From: an uncultured Planctomycetaceae bacterium
GTDB taxonomy: Bacteria; Planctomycetota; Planctomycetia; Planctomycetales; Planctomycetaceae
Assembly: GCA_903871805.1 (NCBI GenBank)
Contig: CAIQIE010000101.1
Coordinates: forward strand, 1 to 64,000
DNA: 64,000 bases
Reading direction: 5' to 3'
Part shown: piece after piece, positions 16,941 to 27,061 of the stretch
Numbering within the stretch: the first letter of the stretch is position 1
How the letters are laid out: every line of letters begins with the position of its first letter
Made by a program: the position numbers and the translations under genes
Notes under the pieces: model-generated
What the model was told of the DNA's origin: nothing
What the model saw: the letters and a program-made list of their open reading frames with translations, nothing else
Databases searched by the model: none

Positions 16941-18689
16941 ATGGAAACACCGTCGAGCGGACTTTTTCTGAATATGAGCGATGGACTTGAGGGATTCCGT
17001 ATGACCACCACTAGAAAACGTCTGCTGGTGTTCGGCCATGCATCAGGGGCATTACCGAATGTGATGCAACTGGCAAATGATGATCTGGACATCGTTCGGG
17101 CCAGTGAAGTGCACATGCCCGACAGTGTAGCCGACTGCATTTTTGTGGATGGTTCAGAGCCGCAGCAGATTTCTGATGTGCAGATGGGTGCGCTCGGTGT
17201 CTTTCACTCGCTGCCAGACGGTGTCGTACTGCTGGATGATTCGCTCAACATTCTCTGGCACAATCAGACGTTTCGACAACTGATCAAAGCGGATTCGGAT
17301 GTCGTACTGACCAACCGGACTCTGCAGGAAGTGATTGCTCCGACGGACGGAACGGACATTTCACGCGTTGCCATACCGACGGCCGCAGGAGAGGCGGCAT
17401 CGATTTCTGTCCGACGAGAAGACCGCACCGTGCTGGCGTTGCGACTGGCAACGACTCCGATTGATCTGGGTGATGGAAATCATTCGGCGGTGATTCTGAC
17501 AGTTCGTGACGTTACGGCTCAGGTCATGGAAAAGCAGAAGCAGGACGCCATCTATCGGGCGGGGCTTGAGTTGGGCAACCTGTCTCCGGACGATGTCACC
17601 CACATGACCCCGGATGAACGTGTGGCCCTGCTGAAGGACCAGATTCTGCAACTAACTCAGGAGGTTCTGGGGTACGACAAGTTTGAAATCCGGCTGCTGA
17701 ACGCCGAAACCCAGGAACTTGTGCCGCTGCTGGAATTCGGTATGGCTCCTGAAGCAGCCAGTCGTCGTCTCTACGCCGCCGAGTCTGGTAACGGAGTCAC
17801 AGGCTTTGTTGCGTTCAGCAAGAGTACATACCTGTGTGCTGATACCAAGAGCGACCGACTTTACCTTTCTGGCGCCGCGGACGCCCGCAGTTCACTCACC
17901 GTGCCGTTAATGATTCGGGATTCGGTACTGGGAACATTCAATGTTGAAAGTCCAGGAGCACTTGCTTTCGATCAGCGCGATCTGGACTTTCTGGTTCTGT
18001 TTGGACGGGTTGTTGCAGGATCGCTGAATCAGTTGCAGTTGCTGGAAGCAGAAAAAGCCACCGCTGCAACTGAGAACACCGATCGCCTTCGCCGCGAAGT
18101 CGCTGTTCCATCCGATGAGATTCTCAAATCGGTTACCTGGATTCTGGAACGCTACATCGGACACGATCCCGATGTCTGCGAACGGTTGCATCTGATTGCC
18201 GACAGAACGCGGCAGATTCGCGCCGATGTCGGAACCGTTGTGGCATCTGAAGTCAGCCCAACTCTGAGTACAACCGTTGCTCAGCGGCCGCCACGACAGG
18301 CTCTGTTTGGTAAACGTATTCTGGTTGTCGATCAGGACACCCTTGCTCGCGAAGATGCCCACGATTTGCTGGGACAGATGGGGTGTGCTGTAGAAACGGT
18401 ACAGACGGCTACCGATGCCTGTGCGATGTTGCGAAATTTCCCCTACGACGTGGTTCTGACGGACATTCGACTTTCCGACGCGAATGGCTACGAATGTTTT
18501 CGAAAGCTGCGTGAGATCAACGCCCAGGTGCCCATCATCATGATGACCAGCTTTGGCTACGATTCGACGCATTCCATTGTGAAAGCCCGACAGGAAGGGC
18601 TGAAAGCAGTGCTTTACAAGCCCTTCCGACGCGCTCAAATGCTGGATGAAGTGGAAAAGGCCGTCACAACTCCCTCGCCTCAGCGTTGA
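16941..18689 (+). CDS. PAS-GAF-receiver signalling protein without kinase domain
   Basis: The 582-residue protein has a short N-terminal alpha/beta segment, a PAS-like domain at about residues 85-190 (GVFHSLPDGVVLLDDSLNIL), and a GAF domain at about 215-370 (FEIRLLNAETQEL, SSLTVPLMIRDSVLGTFNVE). A helical linker follows, then a C-terminal receiver domain at about 458-580 with phospho-acceptor Asp508 in VVLTDIRLSD and the conserved Lys560 in YKPF. The linker has the size of a dimerisation helix, but no phospho-histidine or HATPase domain, and no DNA-binding output, is present. It may be phosphorylated by a separate kinase and sense a ligand through GAF. Alternative starts at 16974 and 17001 would trim only the N-terminus. 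Confidence 0.82.
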   Translation: METPSSGLFLNMSDGLEGFRMTTTRKRLLVFGHASGALPNVMQLANDDLDIVRASEVHMPDSVADCIFVDGSEPQQISDVQMGALGVFHSLPDGVVLLDDSLNILWHNQTFRQLIKADSDVVLTNRTLQEVIAPTDGTDISRVAIPTAAGEAASISVRREDRTVLALRLATTPIDLGDGNHSAVILTVRDVTAQVMEKQKQDAIYRAGLELGNLSPDDVTHMTPDERVALLKDQILQLTQEVLGYDKFEIRLLNAETQELVPLLEFGMAPEAASRRLYAAESGNGVTGFVAFSKSTYLCADTKSDRLYLSGAADARSSLTVPLMIRDSVLGTFNVESPGALAFDQRDLDFLVLFGRVVAGSLNQLQLLEAEKATAATENTDRLRREVAVPSDEILKSVTWILERYIGHDPDVCERLHLIADRTRQIRADVGTVVASEVSPTLSTTVAQRPPRQALFGKRILVVDQDTLAREDAHDLLGQMGCAVETVQTATDACAMLRNFPYDVVLTDIRLSDANGYECFRKLREINAQVPIIMMTSFGYDSTHSIVKARQEGLKAVLYKPFRRAQMLDEVEKAVTTPSPQR

Positions 18690-18805
18690 AAAATACACCG
18701 GCCGCCTGCTGCTTCTGACGCATTCCCGAAGGCGAAGGGGGGTCTTTGCAGGGTACCCCGATGAACTGGCATTGGCCGCTTCTGCCGGCTTTGCCTGATG
18801 CATTG

Positions 18806-18840
18806 CCGCCGCTTTACCAATGAAAGCGGCGGGGTGCTTT
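18806..18840. terminator. Hairpin between convergent genes
   Basis: A perfect 10-bp stem (18806-18815 with 18823-18832) with a seven-base loop is followed on the plus strand by GGTGCTTTTGG. It lies between the PAS-GAF-REC gene and the convergent DUF885 gene and could end both transcripts. The T-run is short. Confidence 0.55.
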
Positions 18841-18915
18841 TGGTCAGCTTTCCAGGCTTGCGGCCTCGCCAAAAAACGACTGTTGTGTCCGGCTTAGACA
18901 GGCAGTGCAGTGCGA

Positions 18916-20685
18916 CTACCGTGGTGACTTCAGGCGCTCGCGTACAAGTTCCGGCAGGTACTTCATTGGAACAGATCCGTGGTCCAGAACTGCTTCGTGG
19001 AATCGTCCCAGTTCAAACGATTCCCCCTCGACACGCTGGATTTCCTGCCGCAGTCGATAGTGCGCCATGCGTCCGACAAAGTAGGTACTCAGCTGGGTGG
19101 AACTCTGCTTCGCACGGATGACTTTCAGCCTCGCTTCGCCTTCGGATTGATAGGCCTGTTCTGTCAGCAGTTGCAGGGCTTCTTCATCCGTCATCAGAGT
19201 GCAGTGCATACGATGATCAAGAATCGCATTGACCACCGCTCGCAGATAGAACTTCAATTGATTCAGACGCAGCTGAAGACTCCCGTCACCGTAACCCTGA
19301 TCCAGCATCATTTGCTCTGTGTAAACCGCCCATCCCTCTATGAACACACCCGACTGAAGAACTCGTCGAATCAGTGATGGACATCGATTGGAATACTCCA
19401 GCTGCACATAGTGACCGGGATAGGCTTCGTGAATTGACAGTACCTGCAGCATGTGACGGTTGTACTCCTCCAGAAAGCTCTGAACCCGTTCCTGTCCCCA
19501 GTCTGCAGGTGGTGGACTGACCGCATAGGAACTGATACCGCCTGGATCAAGTGGCAGTGCCGGATCAAGGTAGGCAAGGGAATTTCCACGGCGAAATTCG
19601 GGCATTTCAATTACCTGGCAACGGTCCGGGTCCGGAAGTCGCAGAATATCCCGTGAGCGGATGAAGTCGGTGATGCTGCCCACGGTCGCCTGGGCGTCAG
19701 AGACCAGTGTTTCGGGGGCCCCATGTTCCTTACTGACGGCGGCTGTCACCAGTCGTACTGTCTCGCGACGACCTGACGGTTCATCCGGGGGCAGTACTCG
19801 ATCTGGAAAGTAGCGGCTCCACAGTTGCCGGGAAACGATGTACATTTCCGTTTGAACGCGGGAAAACTCGGCTTCAGCATCCGCCAGAACCTCGTCAGCT
19901 GATACTCCGGCATTCAGCACCAGTCGCAGTTTTTCACCAAACAATTCGCGTCCAAGTCGCCATTCTCCATTCGCTCGCAGGCGTTTGCTGTCTTCCAGAA
20001 ATACCTGATGCTCATTCAGTGCAGCGATGGCCACTTTGGCAGCACTGCGAAGTGCATCCGTCTGGTCCGACGCCCCCGCGAGTTCAAAGATTCCCTTTTC
20101 ATAAAAACCAATCGCCCCACGATTTTGAAGGATGGCCGTATCAAGAATGGAAGGAGGTGATTCACGCAGAGTCTCGCGGGCAACCTTGACAATGCGTGGG
20201 ATTTCTCTGATCCTCGCAATGGCGTTGCGAAGGTTTGTTTCTTTCGGAAGTGTTGACTGCACAAGCAGTGAATAGACGCTGTCGCTGATGTAGCTGCCGT
20301 AGGTGCGCGGGTCCTCTTCGAAGGGGCGAGTATTCTCTGAAAGCCAGATGTTCCGTTCCAGATCATCTTTCAGGATTTCAAAATCAATCTGACCATTGCG
20401 ACTCAGGCTATCATAAGGGACTTCGCTGGTCAGGCGCTGAAGCTGAGATTTGTAATGTGCCAGCCAGCCCTTGCGTGCTTCCGCAGAAATGTCGTCCAGC
20501 AGATGATCAAAGCGATGGTCCCCAAGCATCGTCGCTTCCAGCGGACGCATCTGAAACGATTCGTCCAGATGGCGACGATAGAATTGCTCCAGTTTTTCGT
20601 CAGCAGACTGGCCCATCACAGTAGATGGCAGGGTAAGACACCAAAGCAGACAGCAAATCAGAGGTTGAACACGCATCAAAAACAT
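18916..20685 (-). CDS. DUF885-family exported zinc-peptidase-like protein
   Basis: The protein has 589 residues from the ATG at 20685, which gives a signal peptide (MFLMRVQPLICCLLWCLTLP). It matches DUF885 proteins, relatives of M2/M32-type gluzincins. The defining HExxPGH metal motif is present as HEAYPGH at about residues 419-425, followed by the downstream EGWAVYTEQM where the third zinc ligand Glu is expected. The long helical N-terminal half (DEKLEQFYRRHLDESFQMRP) is typical. It probably hydrolyses peptides outside the cytoplasm, but substrates are unknown. A second ATG at 20676 is equally close to the signal peptide. It lies downstream of the CPBP protease gene on the same strand. Confidence 0.85.
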   Translation of the reverse strand: MFLMRVQPLICCLLWCLTLPSTVMGQSADEKLEQFYRRHLDESFQMRPLEATMLGDHRFDHLLDDISAEARKGWLAHYKSQLQRLTSEVPYDSLSRNGQIDFEILKDDLERNIWLSENTRPFEEDPRTYGSYISDSVYSLLVQSTLPKETNLRNAIARIREIPRIVKVARETLRESPPSILDTAILQNRGAIGFYEKGIFELAGASDQTDALRSAAKVAIAALNEHQVFLEDSKRLRANGEWRLGRELFGEKLRLVLNAGVSADEVLADAEAEFSRVQTEMYIVSRQLWSRYFPDRVLPPDEPSGRRETVRLVTAAVSKEHGAPETLVSDAQATVGSITDFIRSRDILRLPDPDRCQVIEMPEFRRGNSLAYLDPALPLDPGGISSYAVSPPPADWGQERVQSFLEEYNRHMLQVLSIHEAYPGHYVQLEYSNRCPSLIRRVLQSGVFIEGWAVYTEQMMLDQGYGDGSLQLRLNQLKFYLRAVVNAILDHRMHCTLMTDEEALQLLTEQAYQSEGEARLKVIRAKQSSTQLSTYFVGRMAHYRLRQEIQRVEGESFELGRFHEAVLDHGSVPMKYLPELVRERLKSPR

Positions 20686-20913
20686 CCAAACCGAAGATCG
20701 AACATCGGGACAGACACCTGCGACGCACCATGTGAAGCAGAGCCTTTTTTTGCGGGGACCGGACACAGGGCGGCGTGTTGCAAAGTCTAGTCTTCCGCTG
20801 CAGCGATGGGAATCCGTCCATGAATTCAGCTTCAAAGTTGCGGCAGCCTCTGAAGTTCCGTGGCCATACACCCGGTTTATCCAGAACCGGAAACTTGATG
20901 AAGGAACACAATC

Positions 20914-22248
20914 TTAGCTCATCGCCAGAATCGCCATTGCGATGTTTGACAGATTGAAAAGGAAATGCACAAGTACCACAGTAAGATAGCTCCGACGCCT
21001 CATGTAGGCGTAACCCAGCGTGAAGGAAAGCGGCAACAGGGCCAGTGAATCCGGAAAGCCATGAGCCAGAGCGAACAGAACGGATGACAGTATCCAGCCG
21101 ATACGCTTACGTCCGGCCTGAACCACGCCCCCCAGCAACACGATACGAAACTGCAGTTCCTCCGCAAGTGGTGCCACAATTACGGCAGTGACGGCGATCA
21201 GTACCATCAGTTCACGGCCAACTCCCGAACCAAGCATTTCCAGCAGCGGATTACTTTCCGGCATCTTCCCTGTCAGCCCTGAAATCAATTCCACCAGCAA
21301 AAAACGAAGCAGCATCGTGGGAAACCATGCGGCAAGAAATATTTCGACCGCGTACCGACACTCCAATAGAAAGCGAAGCGGTTCGCTGCAGAAATTGTCT
21401 GAATCCAATGACTGTTTTGCACTGTTCAACCGCGGCAAATCGGTACTCGGGAAAGTGGGGCTATCCGATGCCGAGAAGGTGTGATTCGAAGGCGGGTATG
21501 GAACTGGTATGGTGGCGTTTGCGGAATTGGTATCACGAGAAATTGATGCCAGAGGGGAATCACCAAAGGGTGTGCCCAAAGCGCTGTCGCTTTCCTGGAC
21601 ACGTTGCTCCGCTGCCTGACGCCGCTCCTGCATGGTCGCAAAGATCACGGAGCCTCCCAGCAGTGTTGAAAGCAGGAAATTTAGAAGAATAATCGCAAAG
21701 ATATTGTCTCGAGCGTTCCTGAGTTTTTCCTGTGTCAGCACTTTCCTGTCCACAACGACAGCAGGCAGGCCTGCTGCGGAATCCGCGGAGCCTGAATTTA
21801 ATGTGTTGGCGTGGTCCGGGGAGGCCGTGGAAGCGGACGCCTCGGCGCCCTTGACAATCTGTTCCGCTGCCTGTTCCGCTGCTGCCGTCGTTGCCTTCTC
21901 TTCTGTTGGTACAGGGTCGTCGACTGGCTGAAAACTGACAGAGATTTGCGCCAGGACCCACATCAGCGAAATCACGCCGGTAAAATACGTGACTATCGGT
22001 GGTACACGCAGAAATCTGCGATTCGCCTGCGGCAGCGAGTGCCCGATACTAAAGAATCGCCGACACCAGAGTGTGCCTGTCATGATGCTGGCGACAAAAA
22101 GTGTCAATCCCAGCGCAAGGGCAAACGCCTGATTGCTTGTCAGTGGTAACTGCGGGTCCGCCTGGGCCAGTAATTTCCCCCCAATTTCACTCAATAAAAG
22201 ATAGCCAGGGCAAAGAAAGCCAGGACATCCATTAACGGCATTTGTCAT
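20914..22248 (-). CDS. CPBP-family intramembrane glutamic endopeptidase
   Basis: The 444-residue membrane protein carries the three CPBP (Abi/Rce1-like) motifs near its C-terminus: EELQFR, FALAHG, and HFLFN in the last membrane helix. In the family these supply the catalytic glutamates and histidines of a membrane-embedded protease. It is longer than typical members because a low-complexity insert with Ser/Ala/Thr/Pro lies between the second and third hydrophobic segments (about residues 108-290). That insert probably faces one side of the membrane. The ATG at 22248 lacks a clear Shine-Dalgarno. Targets are unknown; CPBP proteases often process exported peptides or prenylated proteins. Confidence 0.85.
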   Translation of the reverse strand: MTNAVNGCPGFLCPGYLLLSEIGGKLLAQADPQLPLTSNQAFALALGLTLFVASIMTGTLWCRRFFSIGHSLPQANRRFLRVPPIVTYFTGVISLMWVLAQISVSFQPVDDPVPTEEKATTAAAEQAAEQIVKGAEASASTASPDHANTLNSGSADSAAGLPAVVVDRKVLTQEKLRNARDNIFAIILLNFLLSTLLGGSVIFATMQERRQAAEQRVQESDSALGTPFGDSPLASISRDTNSANATIPVPYPPSNHTFSASDSPTFPSTDLPRLNSAKQSLDSDNFCSEPLRFLLECRYAVEIFLAAWFPTMLLRFLLVELISGLTGKMPESNPLLEMLGSGVGRELMVLIAVTAVIVAPLAEELQFRIVLLGGVVQAGRKRIGWILSSVLFALAHGFPDSLALLPLSFTLGYAYMRRRSYLTVVLVHFLFNLSNIAMAILAMS

Positions 22249-22409
22249 TCGTTCACTGAGTTTCGTTCATCAGTACAAACAATCAGGACGTTGAAACACC
22301 TAATGCTGACTCGGATCGGTATCCCGCAGAAATTTTTCGGAATGGCTCGACCCGATGCATTCTCACCTCTACCATCAGCATCTCAATATCAAAACGTGGA
22401 GAATCGCGA

Positions 22410-23201
22410 TTGTCGACTATTCTTGACCAAATCATCGAACAGAAACATCGGGAAATTTCTGCTTCCCGATATCAGATATCACTGGAAGACCTCGAACGGC
22501 AACTGGTCGATGCGCCAGCCCCCCGTGGTTTTTTGCGCGCTCTGAAGTCAGCCTCAGCGCCGGCGCTGATCGCGGAAGTCAAGAAGGCGTCTCCTTCGGC
22601 GGGGCTCATCCGGCCGAATTTTGACCCAGTCCTGATCGCCAGGGAGTATCAGTCTTCCGGCGCTGCCTGTCTGAGCATCCTGACGGACGAAAAATTCTTT
22701 CAGGGACATCTCGACTATCTTCGGCAGGTGCGAAAAAGCGTCAGCATTCCTGTGATGCGGAAAGAGTTCATCATTGATCGTTATCAGATTGCAGAAGCGC
22801 GGCTGGCCGGCGCGGATTGCGTCTTACTCATCGCCGAATGCCTCGACGATACGCTGATGCAGGATCTGTACAACTATGCTCAGCAGCTGGGAATGGATGT
22901 GTTGATCGAACTCTATGATCTCCCCAATGTCAGTCGAGTTCTTGCTACGGGAACTGAATTGCTGGGGATCAATAACCGCGACCTGAGAACTTTCAGGACA
23001 TCTCTGGAACACACATTTCTGGTCAAACAGCAGGTTCCGAACAGCGTGCTCCTGGTAAGTGAAAGTGGAATCGCGACGAATTCCGATATTCAACGTCTTC
23101 GAGCCGGCGGCATTGGCGCGGTCCTTGTCGGCGAATCCCTGATGCGGCAGCCAGACATTTCCATGGCCGTACGGCAGCTCATGCAGGGCTCCGCTGACTG
23201 A
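22410..23201 (+). CDS. trpC: Indole-3-glycerol phosphate synthase
   Basis: TrpC closes the indole ring from CdRP in tryptophan synthesis. The 263-residue TIM barrel has all signature strands: IAEVKKASPSAG near residue 55, SILTDEKFFQG, VMRKEFIIDRYQI, DCVLLIAE, LLGINNRDLRTF, VSESGI, and VLVGESLMR as the phosphate-binding end. The catalytic Lys and Glu positions are intact. The TTG start is supported by GGAG at 22398-22401. No other trp gene lies within the window, so the pathway is dispersed, as is common in planctomycetes. Confidence 0.95.
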   Translation: MSTILDQIIEQKHREISASRYQISLEDLERQLVDAPAPRGFLRALKSASAPALIAEVKKASPSAGLIRPNFDPVLIAREYQSSGAACLSILTDEKFFQGHLDYLRQVRKSVSIPVMRKEFIIDRYQIAEARLAGADCVLLIAECLDDTLMQDLYNYAQQLGMDVLIELYDLPNVSRVLATGTELLGINNRDLRTFRTSLEHTFLVKQQVPNSVLLVSESGIATNSDIQRLRAGGIGAVLVGESLMRQPDISMAVRQLMQGSAD

Positions 23202-24145
23202 AAACAGCCCGGCGAATAGTGGTCCTGCACCAGGTATCCGCCAATTGCAGCTCGGGCCATCCACCCAGGAAGGCTGCAAGCCGTTTCGTCTCGGCTGCAG
23301 TATTCCGGGGGCCACTCTTGCCACGTAATGGGCGGTGTGTTCTGGTAATGACAAAAGCAAGGGATTCGTCGGTTCCGCAGATTGCCGTGATGATGTGGAA
23401 AGCAACGGGGGCGTTGCTGAGTTCGGGACTGCGTGGTAGCCCCCGTGCGTCTGGCGTGGAGGCTCGAAAAAAGACAGCTTTTGAAGAAAGGTGGGTGGCC
23501 CTGCCGGCGAAGTAGTCGGCCCCTGATTATGAGTGATCGTTTGGCGGGCCCTGGAAACCTGGGGGGATTGGCGAACGGGAAATTCCCACAGACGCGGAAC
23601 TGGACGGACCTGATGGTGTGGAGGGTGTGAGAGTTGGAGTGTGGAGTGATCGCCAGTATCATTCGACAACGGGCAGAGAGAATTTTGCAGGGGTCTGATT
23701 GTTAAATTTTTGTCCGAGTTAAGGACATGGATTGCCTTGCTGCTGTGGGGAGTGTGGTGTTTCTGAAGCGCCGCGGCAGGACCTTTTGGCGGGCGGGTTG
23801 TGTGGTTGGACGCGGATTGCGGTTGATTTTCAGAACGGGTCACAACGGGGGTTGCGGCCTGTTTGAAACCCTTTTGCAAATTTCGTACTCTGCGGGAACC
23901 AGTTCAATGAAATAGTGTACCAGTCGGCTCTGCACTTTTGGGCCGGCGTGCGTTGTGTTTTTTGCCGTGGCAGTTGAAAAGACCGCAAGGAATTTTCACT
24001 GTGAAAATCCATCCTCTGCTGAAGGCCACGCTGTGTGAGTCTGTGGCGGGGGTAGCGAGCAACACGAGTGGTGTTCTGGCGACCAGCCGGAGGATCATTT
24101 GGGTTCAGGGGGATGCCCCTTGTTAGGAAGATTGAAACCTTCGTT
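23202..24145. other. Long gap without a supported gene
   Basis: This 944-base stretch is the largest gap in the window. Frames up to 351 codons cross it on the minus strand, but they continue antisense through trpC, have no ribosome site and give Pro/His/Arg-rich peptides typical of shadows. No tRNA, strong terminator or repeat was recognised. It may hold a regulatory RNA or the remains of a lost gene, but nothing seen supports either. Confidence 0.45.
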
Positions 24146-25795
24146 ATGGACGAACTGAATCACGAATGTGGTGTTGCTGCTGTGTATCACCTGAATTCAG
24201 GGGGTATCAGTCCGCTGATCCCAAAGCTGCGAAGGAAAGACAAGACGTTTACTGACCCCACCACTGAGGATCCCGTGGCTGTCAGAAACCGAGCTTCCCG
24301 GCTGGTTCCGGGAATGCTTTTGGACATGCAGAATCGCGGGCAGCTTGCGGCCGGGATCACCAGTTACAATCCGCAGCGCCTGCAGCTGATACAAACTCAC
24401 AAGGATGTGGGGGGTGTTGCGGAAGTCTTCCGCATGAACCATGAGGATCGCTACAAGAATCTGATGGCAGAGCATGCGGGGCAGGCTGCAATTGGTCACG
24501 TCCGGTACGCGACGTGTGGCAAGGACGATCCCACTTATGCGCAGCCTTTTGAGCGTCAGCATATTGCGAGATCCAAATGGTTCAGCTTTGCGTTTAACGG
24601 GCAACTCGCGAATTATCTGGAATTGCGTGAAGAAATTCTGCAGACGACCGATTTTCATCTGATACGTGAAACGGATACGGAAGTTCTGCACCATTTGATT
24701 TCGCATGAATTGTCAGTGAACGCTTCGATAACTCCTGTAGAACTTCTCAAAACGCTTGCAAAAAAACTGGACGGCTCCTGGAACATTGTCTTTCTGAATG
24801 CCCGTGGTCAGATGTTCGTATCGCGCGATCCTCTGGGAATGCGGCCGCTCTGTTATGCCCGGGAAGGTTCTTTGTTTGCCGCGGCCAGCGAGAGTGTTGC
24901 ATTGACGCATTTGGGCTTTGCCGACAGCAATGTTCACAATGTGCCTCCCGGGCACGTTGTGATTGTGGATGGCGATTCTGTCACCGTGGAAAAGTATGCG
25001 GAAAGTCCCAAACAGGCTCACTGCTTTTTCGAATGGATCTATTTTGCCAACGCGGGAAGTTCGTTTGACAACGCCGGCGTTTATCTTTCGCGAAAGCGGC
25101 TCGGTGAAGAGTTGGCGGCTCGCGAGACGCTGAGTATCGGGGACGACGTCATCGTTGTTCCGGTTCCAGACACCGCCAAGGCTGCAGCGGACAGTATGGC
25201 GTTTCAGTTAAAGGTTCCGTCGCTCGAGGGCTTGATTCGCAACAGGTATATCGGGCGAACCTTTATTGAGGGCAACAACCGAGCGGACAAAGTCCGTATG
25301 AAGTACACGCCGCTTCCGGAAATCATGGAGGGGAAACGTGTGTTGCTCGTGGATGACTCAATTGTCCGCGCAACAACGCTGCGAGAACTGCTGGCACTCC
25401 TGAAATCGCGTGGGCGAGCGAAGGAAATTCATGTTCGAATTGCCTGCCCCCCGATTATTGCTCCGTGTTTTTACGGAATTGACATGTCAACAGTCAGCGA
25501 ACTCTTCGCTCCGGGGTTCATGTCAGGACCAGTGATTACGGAAGAGGAGCAGGATGCGATGGCTCGCGAGATCGGTGCCGACAGCCTGCGCTATCTGCCA
25601 GTGGAGGCGTTATCTGCTTGTGTCGGCCTCCCGGCATCCTCGCTGTGTCAGGCCTGTGTGAATGGTGTTTATCCTACCGCGGCGGGCGCAGAAATGTATC
25701 AGAAGGCACTGGTGAAGGATCAGCAGGTGCAGTTGCGGGCATGTGGCGGCCCGGTTGTGCCTGAGAATGGCGAAGGCAGCAGGATTTACGGATGA
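24146..25795 (+). CDS. purF: Amidophosphoribosyltransferase (PurF), Fe-S type
   Basis: PurF makes phosphoribosylamine from PRPP and glutamine, the first step of purine synthesis. The 549-residue protein starts [13 protein letters not shown]; Cys8 becomes the N-terminal nucleophile after removal of a seven-residue propeptide, as in the B. subtilis type. The glutaminase domain shows GHVRYAT and FNGQLANY. The PRTase domain has [17 protein letters not shown] as the PRPP loop. The cysteines expected for the 4Fe-4S cluster are all present (AHCFFEW, PCFYGID, and CQAC near the end), so the protein probably uses the oxygen-sensitive cluster. The ATG at 24146 fits the propeptide; a start at 24113 would lengthen it by 11 residues. 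Confidence 0.92.
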   Translation: MDELNHECGVAAVYHLNSGGISPLIPKLRRKDKTFTDPTTEDPVAVRNRASRLVPGMLLDMQNRGQLAAGITSYNPQRLQLIQTHKDVGGVAEVFRMNHEDRYKNLMAEHAGQAAIGHVRYATCGKDDPTYAQPFERQHIARSKWFSFAFNGQLANYLELREEILQTTDFHLIRETDTEVLHHLISHELSVNASITPVELLKTLAKKLDGSWNIVFLNARGQMFVSRDPLGMRPLCYAREGSLFAAASESVALTHLGFADSNVHNVPPGHVVIVDGDSVTVEKYAESPKQAHCFFEWIYFANAGSSFDNAGVYLSRKRLGEELAARETLSIGDDVIVVPVPDTAKAAADSMAFQLKVPSLEGLIRNRYIGRTFIEGNNRADKVRMKYTPLPEIMEGKRVLLVDDSIVRATTLRELLALLKSRGRAKEIHVRIACPPIIAPCFYGIDMSTVSELFAPGFMSGPVITEEEQDAMAREIGADSLRYLPVEALSACVGLPASSLCQACVNGVYPTAAGAEMYQKALVKDQQVQLRACGGPVVPENGEGSRIYG

Positions 25796-26017
25796 TCGGC
25801 AACTGGTGGAAGGGTGTTGCCGCGGAGTAACCGTCTGGTTCGCAGCCCGGCTGTCGTTGAGCCTTCCCGGAGGGACCCCTCGATTATCTGTGCAGGTAAG
25901 TCAATAACGTGAATGCAACAGCCTTCCGTACGTTGTGTATTGTCATTTCTGAGGTTTTTCCGACGTTTTCTGGCAGTCTTGCTGTCATTCCGCCGAACGA
26001 TCCAGGGCGGTGATTTT

Positions 26018-26722
26018 ATGGATATCGAACGATTACGGCGGGAGATCACTTTCGAGGCTGCCCGCCTGCTGAGTCATCGGCAGGAAACGAATTACACGCG
26101 TGCGAAGTGGCGCGCTGCTCGTGCGATTACTCGCAGCTATCTTCCGCCGGAAGCCCTGCCCACTGATTTCGAGATCCGTCAGGCTCTGGATCAGATTGTC
26201 GCACCGGACAGTCGCAGTAAGGCTCAGGATGCCACCAGGGATGACCAGCGATATCAGTACTTCCTGTCACTGTTGCTGCCACTGGACAGGGTGACTCAGG
26301 ATAGGGCGTCTCATCCGGAGGGCGACGTGCTTTATCATAGCCTGCAGGTCTTTGAACTGGCCTGTGAGCGTTGTCCATGGGATGAAGACCTGTTGCTGGC
26401 AGCGTTGATGCATGATGTTGGCAAAGGAATTGATCCGATGGATCATATTTCTGCGGGGCTTGCCATGCTAAAGGGGTCTGTGTCCGAACGAGTACTGTGG
26501 TTGATTGAGAATCACGGATTGGCCCAGCGAGTTCTGGATGGAACTGCGGGAGTACGGGCAAAACGGCGACTCACAAATTCTGACGACTGTGAAGCCCTTG
26601 ATATCCTGACGATTTGCGATCGAGAGGGGCGATTGCCTGGACGCCGGGTGCGAACTCCGGAAGAGGCTCTTCAGTATTTGCGGGACCTGGAAGCAGAAAA
26701 CAGCGACTGCGAATACAGGTAG
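26018..26722 (+). CDS. HD-domain phosphohydrolase-like protein
   Basis: The 234-residue protein has a metal-dependent HD core: His107 in YHSLQVFELA, the HD pair at residues 132-133 in LAALMHDVGKGID, and the downstream His of IENHGL. A later Asp is near CDREGRLPG. The first 100 residues are an Arg-rich helical region of unknown role. HD proteins hydrolyse nucleotides, cyclic nucleotides or tRNA ends; the surrounding motifs do not identify a substrate. The ATG at 26018 follows a GGCGG stretch and is preferred over the extended frame from 25913, which would add a basic, low-quality leader. Confidence 0.78.
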   Translation: MDIERLRREITFEAARLLSHRQETNYTRAKWRAARAITRSYLPPEALPTDFEIRQALDQIVAPDSRSKAQDATRDDQRYQYFLSLLLPLDRVTQDRASHPEGDVLYHSLQVFELACERCPWDEDLLLAALMHDVGKGIDPMDHISAGLAMLKGSVSERVLWLIENHGLAQRVLDGTAGVRAKRRLTNSDDCEALDILTICDREGRLPGRRVRTPEEALQYLRDLEAENSDCEYR

Positions 26723-27061
26723 TCGAAGAATCGAGGGTTCTTTTCGTTTTCACGCGGCATTTCTGTTGCCTTCAGCGGTCCTGTTCACAGCGGGAATTTT
26801 GGAATGTGGGCGGGGCAAGCACATTTCCTCAGAGATATCACCCGTCGTGTGCGGCCTGTACTAGAGCGAATCTGCGGAATGCTGCGTATTGGCGCAGATG
26901 TTGCTCATTTGAGCGAGCGATGTTGACTCATGTCCCGGATTCCCAAGTTGAATGGCTGGGATTTGCAAATCCACGAATTAAACTAGTCATCCGCAACCCA
27001 CGACTGCACACTTTTAGTGCAATCTTTGGCATCTTTTTTGAGCAGGCACATTGTGTCAACG
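26723..27061. other. Upstream region of the sigma-54-type activator
   Basis: No gene-like frame was found in these 339 bases. Its last 35 bases contain the candidate -24/-12 element described separately, plus a small GCAC/GTGC hairpin at about 27007-27020. Confidence 0.45.
27027..27041 (+). promoter_or_regulatory. Candidate sigma-54 -24/-12 promoter
   Basis: TGGCAT, five bases, then TTGA gives GG-N10-GA, two mismatches from the TGGCAC-N5-TTGC consensus. It ends 20 bases before the ATG at 27062, so transcription would start about 9 bases before the codon and give a very short leader. This would fit the lack of a Shine-Dalgarno there and could allow autoregulation. It is a weak pattern match only. 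Confidence 0.3.

Noticed and set aside
22824-23879. 351-codon minus-strand frame across trpC and the following gap
   Set aside because: Half is antisense to trpC and the rest is Pro/His/Ser-rich without a start site; no family is recognisable.
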